Shown: positions 12,675 to 23,200 of the stretch, piece by piece
Layout: every line of letters begins with the position of its first letter
Numbering within the stretch: the first letter of the stretch is position 1
From: Raphanus sativus
Taxonomy: Eukaryota > Streptophyta > Magnoliopsida > Brassicales > Brassicaceae
Reading direction: 5' to 3'
DNA: 64,000 nt
NCBI RefSeq assembly: GCF_000801105.2
Contig: NC_079516.1
Coordinates: forward strand, 53,365,265-53,429,264
Program-made: the position numbers and the translations under genes
Notes under the pieces: model-generated
Seen by the model: the letters and a program-made list of their open reading frames with translations, nothing else
What the model was told of the DNA's origin: nothing
Database searches by the model: none

Positions 12675-15600
12675 AATGGGAGAAATTTAGAACTATACCA
12701 CGGAAAACGCTAGAAGCAGCTACGGTGTTGTGTGAAAGACTTGTTATTTCCTGCGTCTAGGTGCATTGTACATTTCCCTATGTCATCTACTTGCCTTAAC
12801 TATATTTTATAATACCTTCACATCAGTGAAAAATACTCGTTATGAGTTTTATTAAAACTTTATCATACATTAATTAGCACAGGCTAGCTGTTCAACGCTC
12901 TAATCACACGCACACCAATAAGTTTTTTTCTCAATCTCCATAGCTGAATCTCTAAGTAGTTATTGACGTCTTGAATCACACATCATATTTCTATTTCATA
13001 ACCATAAGAGATTTACAGCATTAATATATATTACCACCACATCATACTCGAGTGTTCCAGATTATGTCCCAGCTCTGATCCCAATTTTTGACAAATATCA
13101 TCTAAATAACTCGTATCATTTTTTTAGTTCACTTGTTCTTCGTCTATATACATTAACTTCTTGCATATATCTTACCCTCTCCCTTTTTTCTTTCAAAATG
13201 AATGAGTTTGAACAAAACAACCATTTGTGACATACAGTTCCAAAAAAAAACTATTTGTGAAATAGAAAATGACGTTACATAACTTTCCTATGCTTAGATT
13301 TCCATTATTTTTTGTACTATTTGACGAGAAATATTTGATAACAAAGTTACTAAGGGACAAATTAACCATGTGAAAAAATAGAGACTTCTGATGAAAACGA
13401 CATCTCCGAGTAGATAAACACCGCATATACGCGCCATTTGATTTGAGCCCATCATATCTCAATGGCCCATAAAACTAATTTTATGATGTGAAGTGAATTC
13501 TTAGTGGGCTCTACCCGAATGATCTAATTACAATCTTTGATTATATGACTGTTTTTGGGTTGTTTATTATTCTTTATGAATACTATAGTAGTAGATGCCA
13601 AGAAGCAGATTCAGGCCCCCCCTTTTTTCTTGCAACTTAGATTCAGCCCATTTGCGACCTGGCCACTTGCCTCTGGCTTCTCTTCAACAGTACAATCGTC
13701 ATAGGTTTAAGGTTTAAACCCCATACTATATTATCTTTAAAACCATGTGTACCTTTGACTCTGAAGTCCAAACGTGTTGTGTGTTGCAATATTTGACAAA
13801 CATAATAGAATAATAAAGGAGAGTGGGTCTCTTACGATGTCTTTTTGTATTTCCTGCCAAAAGTGTCGGTAGGGGTTGGACTTTTTAACCTTAATCATCG
13901 CCGGTCATCTTTGATTTTGTTTCCTTTAGTGTTCATCTGCTTCCATTATTGTATATGCGTATGTTTTACTTTCTTTAAATTTTCTTCACTTCACAAAGCT
14001 TCGACCGTTGTTGCTTTTGTGAGATTATATATTCCGACCGATGAAAGTCAACTACCATACTAGTGTCCGAGTTTAGGCAACATGCATTGCATCTACTTCC
14101 AACTTTGAAATTTCACTTTTTTACGGTTAATGGGAAAACTTTTGACCTTTTTATACTGCAAATGGTAGCTTCACAAGTTATTCCTTTTATTTTCTCTTTC
14201 TCGTATCATTTTAAAATAGTTGACTTTTATAGTTTTTAGCATTGTTAACTTATTTATATTTTACACACATCCTTGTGTAATGAAGATAATGGTTATGAAA
14301 CTAAATTTGAACATATTTTATCAGGCAAATGATTTCATGCATATTTTTTTGACTTGAATGCAGACATATATAGAATGGTATATATACCTAATATTAATTA
14401 AGGATAACCTAACTATTTTTTTCTTTATTTTTATAACCAAACGATTTCGATAAACCAAATAAGTATAGACTTTTTGTCAGCCTCAAAATTTTCGTTCCTA
14501 ATGCATTTTTTGTCAATAAACTTTCACTCGTATTAAAAACCCACATAGATGTTACAATAATCCAGATTACATTGAAATTTTTGGTCTCGAAAATTTTAGT
14601 TCTTAATATATATAAGCTTTGAATGGATAGTCATGTTAGAGGGAAAAATATTTTCAGCAGAATAACTTTAAAATAAAACTAATCAGAATTTAGAACATTT
14701 AACTTGATAAAGAGTAAATATTTTGTCTTTTTAGTACAATAAAACATGCTTTCATTTTTGTAGAGTAAAAATTTTACTCCATAGCTTTAATTATATGTCA
14801 CATTTAGAATAAATAATCAAAATATTAATTACTCTTATTTATTCTGAAAATTTACTAATTACGTAAAAATGATTTTCCTTATATTTTATTTAGTTATTGC
14901 TAAAATAAAGTAAAATACACAAATAAATTTATTATAACTTAAACAAAAGTATATTTACTCTCTCTCTCTCTCTCATTATTTTCACTTTTTATTTTCCTCT
15001 CATTTATTCCATATTTCTCAATCATATTCCATATTTATTTAGTCTTTTTTCTTGTTTCTTTGTAACTTCCATTTTTAGTTACTCCTAATTATTCTATTTT
15101 TTTTACTAATCACAGTCATAGTTTAACAACAGTTTTTTTTTGTCGGGTTTATTATGCTATTAGAAACTATGAGAAACATTACATAGATGATATTACAGCC
15201 GACCATTATACCTGCTTTATGAGGATTCACGTTTGACTGCATCATCCTGAACCACCCTATGAAATTTATTCCTGACAGTATTCTTTGCGCCATGTTAAAG
15301 ATCACTTGTAAGACTTTTATCTAATTTTCTGCATAATTCGCATTCTCCTGGAATTGAAACCCATATTTCCGGGTGTAAAAATTGTGTCATCTATGATTCG
15401 GACCCCATATCTGGGTGTAGAAACTTTTAAACCTTGACGACTAGACAACAGTGTTTCCACGATAGTTTAACAAGAGTTTAGAGCTGAAATATTTTAATTT
15501 AAGGCATGATGCTCAATTTATAATATACATATATGTGGAATTCTTTTGAATTTGAAGGTTTTGATAATGGGATGTTCTTTTAGAGAGGCTTTATATGCGA

Positions 15601-15934
15601 TAATGGATCTCCAAAGTATTAGACCAAACATATACATACGTCTATTTACGCGAGTTGGCGAGAAAAGACATCTATAGTGTTGAACAAAAAATGGGACATA
15701 TAGATGCTTTTTTTATCAACCTATAGATGCTTTTTTATCGAACATATAGATGCTAACCTATGGATTTTCTATGATCATGCCTTCCGAGTTTTGAACCACA
15801 TGCTTAACAGTAAAGTTTAAAGTTCAAAGTTGGAAACTTCGAATCCTTACCAGAGGATTCTCCATTGCGTCATCATCTTCAACGTCATCGCTTCTACGCC
15901 ATGCGCGTTATAAAAATCTTTTGATATGCCTGTT
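12675..15934. other. intergenic DNA between GolS1 and the SINE
   Basis: AT-rich with no convincing gene. A CT microsatellite lies near 14958-14974. A stretch at about 15123-15480 is less AT-rich and contains unclassified repeat-like text, such as paired 'cccatat.tccgggtgt / cccatatctgggtgt' motifs at 15360-15420. Three short copies of 'tatagatgctttttt' lie at 15698-15755. Confidence 0.5.
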
Positions 15935-16151
15935 AAGATATGCACGATAATCGGGGCTTCTAGCTCAATTGGTAAAGGATTCACAGCTGTGAGTTCCGCC
16001 ACCTGGATTCGAATCCCGGCCACTGGAGAATTAATATTTCGGCATCGCCTGGGACAGAAGACCGACATGTGGCAACACGTGACTAGTCTGGACCACTTCG
16101 GTAGGGCCAGGATACCTCTGTATAATTCAAAAAAAAAGATATGCACGATAA
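15935..16151 (+). mobile_element. tRNA-derived SINE with 16-bp target duplications
   Basis: The body is at 15951-16135. It has a pol III A box (TAGCTCAATTGG, 15961-15972) and B box (GGATTCGAATCC, 16005-16016), a tRNA-unrelated 3' part, and ends in an A run. It is flanked by perfect direct repeats of 16 bases, AAGATATGCACGATAA, at 15935-15950 and 16136-16151. This is the full hallmark of a SINE insertion. The long intact target duplication suggests a fairly recent event. It belongs to the Brassicaceae tRNA-derived SINEs, but the exact family is not assigned. Confidence 0.92.
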
Positions 16152-17091
16152 ATATTAAATACTTATAAGCAATATATATTTTATAAACATATATAAGTGA
16201 CGGAGTATATATATTTTTGAATTAGATGTAATACGGAATATAGATATTTTTGAGTTAGATGTCATGCGAGTCTATCATTCCGAGGCATATCTCTAATCAC
16301 ATTATATTTTCAACTACAACAAAAAGGTAAAATCTTTTTCAGTTCTATTTGAGTTTTAGCTCTAAAACTGGACAAATAAAATAAAATTATTCTAAAAATA
16401 AAATTACCATATCTTATTATTTGATTCCACTGATTCTTCATTTCATTTTACTCTAAAATAAATGATTGTAGTAAACAAACGCTATGTTGGAGTTAGTTTA
16501 TTTTTAAAACAATGGAAACATATTATAAATGTCTGAAAACGGATCCATGTGCTGATACAAAATAAATGTTCATTAGCCATCTTCCCTTTTAGAGTCTTAT
16601 CTAGTGCCCTGTAACCTTGATTGTTTTATTCGATTTTGGGATTGGTATGTGTTATGTTTTATTATAGAGTCTTATCTAATAGAGATTTTTTGTTGGAGGC
16701 TTCTGTGTTATGTCGCATCATATTGGAATTGGACATAACCAGATGACAAAAGGAAAGACGCTTTGCATATGAATATGACAGATTTGTAGCGTGTAAGTTA
16801 AAAAGGTTGTGGGTTCTACTTTTGGTACTTCTGATTTCTGATGGTTTTGATAGATCCTAAAGGTCTTTTTATGTTGATCGTTAATTCTTTTTCTAGTTTC
16901 GTTTTATGATTGTGTGGATTAATTATCTCTTTCCCCTGTGTTTTCTATTATTTTATTTGAGTTTATTGAACGTAATTAAATCTTTCTGTTCTTAAACACG
17001 CAAATTAAACTTGAAGTTGAACGGTGAAAAAAAAACTTGATCGGTGAATCAATCACAGTATAAAGAGGCAAAAGTCATTTGTACATAGTCA
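16152..17091. other. intergenic DNA between the SINE and the Copia element
   Basis: AT-rich, without a convincing gene. The last five bases (17087-17091, AGTCA) are the left target duplication of the retrotransposon. Confidence 0.6.
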
Positions 17092-17569
17092 TGAAAGTTC
17101 AGGGACAACCAATAAACAGAGCACAACGAGAATCCAAGAACACTCTTTCTTGTATATTAGAAATCACTTAAACAATCACCTAGATCTGTTTAATCCGAAT
17201 TACTCTCAGTCACACACGACTAGAGACGGACCAATTTCTAATCTCTTAACTCAGTAGATCGAGCTTCAACAACTCTGAACTCGATCACCTCTTTTACTTG
17301 ACAAGACAAACCCTTGCTCAAGCTTTTCAATTAACGTCCTTAACCTAGATCTGCCCTCGACAATCTAGTTAAGTAGCCCTCATCGAATATACTATATTTC
17401 CTAATATCTCGATGCAATCTAATCTTCCATATCTTCTTTACTTGATAATCACGTTATGCCACGTCATAGTTTCCATAACCGACTCTTTCCATTATGTCAC
17501 ACATCGATCTCATGTGTGACACAGTCTTCCTCTCTTCTTCACGATCACAGCTCTTTTCTTGAGCTTACA
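17092..17569 (-). repeat. 3' LTR of the Copia element
   Basis: 478 bp, TG...CA, apparently identical to the other LTR at 25439-25916. Confidence 0.95.
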
Positions 17570-17583
17570 TTCTCCCCCTTTTT
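17570..17583 (-). other. polypurine tract of the Copia element
   Basis: The minus strand reads AAAAAGGGGGAGAA directly before the 3' LTR. It would prime plus-strand DNA synthesis. Confidence 0.85.
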
Positions 17584-17897
17584 ATCTTAATGTGACAACC
17601 TAAGCAACCTGCAAATCCACACCGAAAGCACCAGACACAAGATATCGAAACAAGCACACTGAGATCACTTTAATAACAATAACGCATAGACAGGAATCCA
17701 AAGTCTACATCATCAGAGCACACCATTAGTTAAAGCAACATGATCCTTAGTCTTACTACACACAACTTATTTAAAAAAAAAAAAAAAAACTGCTAAAACA
17801 GTGAAACATAACACGACAGGGTTTCATGCTCAGAAAGATAAGCTTCGACTAAGCTCCTCAGTGTCACCAGCTTGACTCAGCTCTTCGGTATTTCCAG

Positions 17898-19253
17898 CTA
17901 CTTCATCCTCTTGATTCCCCGTGGGAGGTGGGGCATATCGAGGGTATTCTCCCCCTGCTTAGATGCACATTCAGATAAAAACAAACAGGCACAAGTTAGT
18001 CTAGGATAAAAACAATCCATAAACATGATACGCTTACTCCTTAGACGAATGTGAATGGCTTTGAGATCAGCGATGGTGCGTTCAATGTCTTCCTCAAGGG
18101 TTGCAGATCGTGTGTCTGCTCCAGTGCCACGCCCTGCTTTGATGTCTTTCACCACCAGCTTAGGAAAACCAGTAAACTCATCAGTCGGATAGTCAATGGG
18201 GACAATCCTCTGGAAGTTGATGACTTGCTGAATCAGAGTAGGAAACATGATCCTTCGAGATTTTTTCTTCTTAGTGTTTTCAGCCATCCTCATGATCTGA
18301 TCATATACCAGCTTCCCAAAGTTGAAACCATCTTCATTGTGATGAAGCATGTACACAAACTTCAAGCGAGCTTGATTCATGTTGGTGTAGTTCATTGTCG
18401 GAATCCAGTTGGTGCAAACCAGCTTGTACAGCACTTGATTCGTCGGAGAGAGAAACTTGGAGCTCATGTTTTCCCATCGATTTATCTGACCATCAGTGAG
18501 AAATCCACACACCTCATCAATACTCTCATCCAACCAGTTAGGATCATCCTCAAAACCAGGGATACAGTAGATGGCATTAATCAGACTTGGAGAGAAATCT
18601 ATCATTGATGCCCGAAGGTACACTGCCACACCAACATCGCGTTCCGAAGCTTCCAAGAGATTGGCTATGAATTCTTTCACCACAGAAGGCTGATACGCAT
18701 CCACATCAGTGAGAGTATGGAGTAGTCCTGCTTTCTCCACAATGCTCCTAACATCGGCAAGATTCTCATCGGTGAGAGAAATCCGATGTTGATCGATGAA
18801 CTTCCGATCCTTGAGCCCTTTGAATCGCTCAGTAGCCGCCATAGAGATGAATAGGGGAGAAAGAGGCGTCTTGTGTGGTTGCATCAGCTCGGGGTACAGA
18901 TCGAGCTTGGTCCGATACATGAGACGATTTTCATGATATCGCTCCTCCTTAGCTCGATTCGCAAAGGTCTCAGCTTCACCCATAGGATTCTCAACGCCAT
19001 TATCGGAGTCTGTCTCTGAGAGTGACTCGTTCTCCGGCTCTACAAGCTCCGGTGAGACATCGCGAGACGGATGCTGACGAACTCGCTTCCGCGTAGATGG
19101 AGGAGACTGCGGCTGCGACGAGGGAGGCCGAGACGAGCTTCCAGCACCAGATGAGCCTCGGTTTAGACAGGAGCTTCTTCGCGGTTGCATGTCGTCGGTG
19201 AGAGGAGAGAGAGACGAGCTAGGAGATTTGTTTGAGGGTGGCGACAATACCAA
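17898..19253 (-). CDS. third ORF of the Copia element (env-like position), function unknown
   Basis: An open frame of 451 codons on the element's coding strand, between the end of pol and the 3' LTR. The first 90 residues are rich in Ser, Pro and Arg and then acidic. From about residue 130 to 370 it looks like a globular domain resembling the 'putative plant transposon protein' family found in retroelement ORFs. A weakly hydrophobic stretch lies near residues 405-422, but no clear signal peptide or transmembrane helix is seen, so an envelope function is not supported. Sireviruses often carry an extra ORF here. The frame is intact, which suggests selection or youth. A GA|GTAAGC donor-like site near 18040 and an acceptor-like AG near 17955 hint that the 3' end could be spliced. 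Confidence 0.7.
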   Translation of the reverse strand: MVLSPPSNKSPSSSLSPLTDDMQPRRSSCLNRGSSGAGSSSRPPSSQPQSPPSTRKRVRQHPSRDVSPELVEPENESLSETDSDNGVENPMGEAETFANRAKEERYHENRLMYRTKLDLYPELMQPHKTPLSPLFISMAATERFKGLKDRKFIDQHRISLTDENLADVRSIVEKAGLLHTLTDVDAYQPSVVKEFIANLLEASERDVGVAVYLRASMIDFSPSLINAIYCIPGFEDDPNWLDESIDEVCGFLTDGQINRWENMSSKFLSPTNQVLYKLVCTNWIPTMNYTNMNQARLKFVYMLHHNEDGFNFGKLVYDQIMRMAENTKKKKSRRIMFPTLIQQVINFQRIVPIDYPTDEFTGFPKLVVKDIKAGRGTGADTRSATLEEDIERTIADLKAIHIRLRSKRIMFMDCFYPRLTCACLFLSECASKQGENTLDMPHLPRGIKRMK

Positions 19254-20264
19254 AGTTCCTAAGCAACTTTAACAACTCCACAATTCATTAGTCACATAGA
19301 AAAGGCCCAAAGTGAAATGAGGCCCAAACAAAGAAGAGTAATTTATAAACCATAGCATCACAAAACAAATTATAACCAAGTGACTTTGACACCACTTACC
19401 GCCATGTGAGAGCATGTGAGAGAGATCCGAGATTCACAAAGCAAGTATCAAGATAACCTTTATATACATGTAACCATTTAAGACATGCTCAAGATGCCTT
19501 TTTGTCCAGAGGAAAGTCACAGAAGTCATTGCACCAACTCAGTCAACTACCACAAAGAATTTTAAGAAATCAATGAGTCAACCCAAGTTAGTAGCTTTTT
19601 CTCAGCCGAGTAGCTGTCACACACAAGATTCACTTTAGCCAATCATCCTTCCTCAAGTTCACACTCACGCTCATTAGAAATGTCTGGAAACACATGTTAA
19701 GCATCTTGTGCTCGTCTCTTCTACTCGACAAGAACTTAGATTAACTTTGACTCCAAGAGTACAATCGACAATTCAGTGCAATGAGATGGTATCCGAATCT
19801 AGACACAAAGTGGGATAACACCCTGATCCAGATCGGGCCATCTCTAAGAATTGTGATCTTCTCTGCCCAGTCAAGACAGTGATCGTAGTCAGAAACAAAA
19901 TGTGATAGCATCCAGTTCCAACTCGAGTATCTATCATTCCAGGCCTTTTGCTTAACTTTCTGTAACTGAGTAACTCAGACTTTTCTTTGTTTAACACAAC
20001 TTCTTCTCCTTACTTATACACTCAGCTCCTCAAGTGTTTCCTCGTTCAATCCAGACAGTGATCAGTACTCAGAACTAAAATGTGATAGCATCCTGATCCG
20101 AGATGAGTGTCTTTCTTCAGTGAACCTAAGAGAGAAGTGATAAACTCGTAGGGGATGACTTGCAGAAGTGAACTTGTTGACTCAAGGTTTTGATGGTGTA
20201 GTAGTACAATGACTTAGTCAGTGCGATGAACAAGCAGTGACCTTCCTCTTCTGACAGGACTTAT
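19254..20264. other. non-coding spacer between pol and the third ORF
   Basis: About 1 kb without a long ORF. It holds diverged copies of a motif around 'aaaatgtgatagcatcc': about 19795-19830, 19866-19921 (agacagtgatc... form) and 20053-20100. Sireviruses are known for repeated short motifs after pol. It could also hold promoter sequence for the third ORF. Confidence 0.6.
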
Positions 20265-23200
20265 TCAGAGATTAACAATTCCCAAGGCCTTACGAAGCCC
20301 TAGGAAGGTATTGTAGTCCAACGGTTTGGTAAATAGATCAGCAAGCTGTTTCTCGGTTGATACATGCTCTAGAATCACAATTCTCATCTCAACTAGCTCT
20401 CTCACAAAGTGATGTCGTATATCCACATGCTTGGTACGTGAATGCTGAACAGGATTCTTAGACAAGTTTATGGCACTCATGTTATCACAATGAACAAGCA
20501 TGGGATCAGATATGATACCATAATCAACCAGCATTTGTCGCATCCAAAGTAATTGTGTGCAACAGCTTCCCAATGCAATGTACTCAGCCTCAGCAGTCGA
20601 GAGAGAGACACAGTTCTGCTTCTTGCTGTGCCAGGCTACCATGTTGTTCCCAAGAAAGAAACAACCTCCAGAAGTGCTATGTCTGTCATCTAAGCAACCA
20701 GCCCAATCTGCATCACAAAAACCTGCAAGATTCACATTAGTTTCAAAGGTATAGTGAAGACCAAAATCCAGAGTTCCTTTCACATATTTAATGATACGCT
20801 TAACAGCATTCATGTGCGACTCCTTAGGAGATGCTTGATAACGAGCACATATACCCACACTCAGACAGAGATCAGGTCGACTTGCGGTGAGGTACAAGAG
20901 GCTCCCAATCATAGCTCTGTAGAGTTTCTCATCAACGGGCTTGCCATCATCATCACGAGACAGCTTGGTAGTGGTGCTCATTGGTGTGTTAGCGACTTTG
21001 CTGGTTTCCATTCCAAATCTCTTGATAAGGTTTTTGGCATACGTGCTTTGAGAAACAGTGATTCCATCCGCAAGCTGCTTGATTTGTAGTCCAAGAAAGT
21101 AACTGAGCTCCCCAACCATGCTCATCTCAAATTCTTTTGTCATCGTCCGAACAAAATCATCCACCATTTCTTTTGATGTGCTCCCAAAGATTATATCGTC
21201 CACATACACTTGGATAATGATAACATCTTGTCCATTTTCTCCTATGAATAGAGTCTTATCAACTCCTCCTCTCTGAAACCCAGCCTTGATGAGAAAATCG
21301 GTCAGTCTTTCATACCAGGCTCGTGGAGCTTGTTTAAGTCCATAGAGAGCTTTCTTGAGTTTGTAGACATAGTCAGGGTAGTGTGGATCCTCAAACCCTT
21401 TTGGTTGTGTCACATAGACTTCTTCTTGTAGAACACCATTCAGAAAAGCACTCTTGACATCCATCTGATAAAGTTTAATTCTGAAACCACATGCCATTCC
21501 AAAGAGTAACCTGATCGATTCAAGACGTGCTACAGGAGCAAATGTTTCATCGAAATCCACTCCTTCAATCTGGGTGTAACCTTGTCCAACCAGTCTTGAC
21601 TTGTTGCGAGTCACGTTTCCTTCTTCATCTATCTTGTTCTTGTGAATCCATTTAGTTCCAATGACATTCACTCCTTCAGGTCTAGGAACCAGTTCCCACA
21701 CATCTAATCGTTCAAACTGTTCCAGCTCCTGATGCATAGAGTCTGTCCAGTATTCATCTTCCAAGGCTTCCTGAAGATTCTTCGGTTCTATCTGAGAGAC
21801 GTAGCACTCAACGTTGTTCATCTGAGCCATGAACGATGCCAACTTGACCATCTCCTTGAAGTTGATTTGTTTCTTCCGTGTAACCCTTTCATCAAACACG
21901 CCTCCAATGACATCGGCCGAGGAATGATTTTTATGCACTTTTCCCTGATCCAGGTCAACGCGTACTTCATTAGTATCTTCCTCTCCCTCAGATTCCTCTT
22001 TGATCATTGCTTCCGGAGCAGAGCTACTAGGTGTAACACATTCAACTGTTTGTGTGACCCTGGTCTGATAGAATCCAACACTGTCATCAAAAACCACATT
22101 CACCTTATCTCCAATGAATTTGGTACGCTGGTTAAAGACTCGATATGCAGAGATGTTAGTCGAATAACCCAGGAACATTCCTACATCACTTATGGCATCA
22201 AACTTTCCCAAGTGATCTTTGTCATTCAGGATGTAACATAAACACCCAAATACATGCATGTGGCTTAGGTTGGGAGTCTTGCCTTTTAGTATCTCATACG
22301 GTGTAGTCTTAGTCTTAGGTTTGACATACACCCGATTGATAACATAGCATGCGGTGCTCACTGCCTCTGCCCAAAACCCTGGTGGGACATTGTTTCCACA
22401 TAGCATTGCTCTAGCCATCTCTTGTAGTGTGCGATTCTTTCTCTCAACAACACCATTCTGCTGTGGAGTTCTGGGTGCTGCATATTGATGTCGAATTCCT
22501 TGACTTTGGCAGAAACTATCGAACTGTTCGTTCTGAAACTCACCACCATGGTCACTCTTGATTTCCATGATTCCACCTTTCTGCTTCAGTTGTAATGCAA
22601 GAATTCTGAAACTATCAATGGCATCTGACTTGTTTCGTAGAAAGTCCACCCATGTATATCTTGAGAAGTCATCTACCATGACCAGAATGTACTTTTTTCC
22701 TGCAACGCTCTCAGGAGTTATTGGACCCATGAGATCCATGTGAACAAGCTCCAGCAACTGCTTGGATCTAATCTCAGGGATTCGCTTGTGTTGCACCTTA
22801 ACTTGTTTTCCCTGACAGCACGCTCCACATACAGTACTTGTCTGAGATTCTAAGTCTGGAACTCCTCTGACGACTTCCGCATTAACAAGTCGGGTCAGTC
22901 CATTGATGTTCATGTGCCCTAGTTTCTTATGCCACAGATCAAGCTTAGACGTGGTCGCTGAGCAGCACACATTTGTAGGTTTCCACATATAGCAGTTATT
23001 ACCAGATCGAATTCTACACAGCACGATGTTCCCTTGTGGATCCACAGCACGACATTCCTTGCTATTAAAGATCACTTCAAGACCTTCATCACATAGTTGA
23101 CTTACACTGATAAGATTTGCTTTGAGGCCATCAACATAGTATACATTTATAAGACGAGGTAAATCCGGTCTATCAGTTACTCCTACGCCTCGTATCTTTC

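Noticed and set aside
13193..13462. 89-codon minus-strand ORF
   Set aside because: AT-rich, low complexity, no domain; a chance frame in intergenic DNA.
15951..16030. tRNA-like gene with A and B boxes
   Set aside because: No acceptor stem pairing, an unrelated 3' part with an A tail and perfect 16-bp flanking repeats show it is a SINE.
18051..18608. 185-codon plus-strand ORF
   Set aside because: Antisense shadow of the retroelement third ORF; composition follows the opposite frame.
21732..22241. 169-codon plus-strand ORF
   Set aside because: Antisense to the integrase/RT part of the Copia polyprotein; no recognisable domain.
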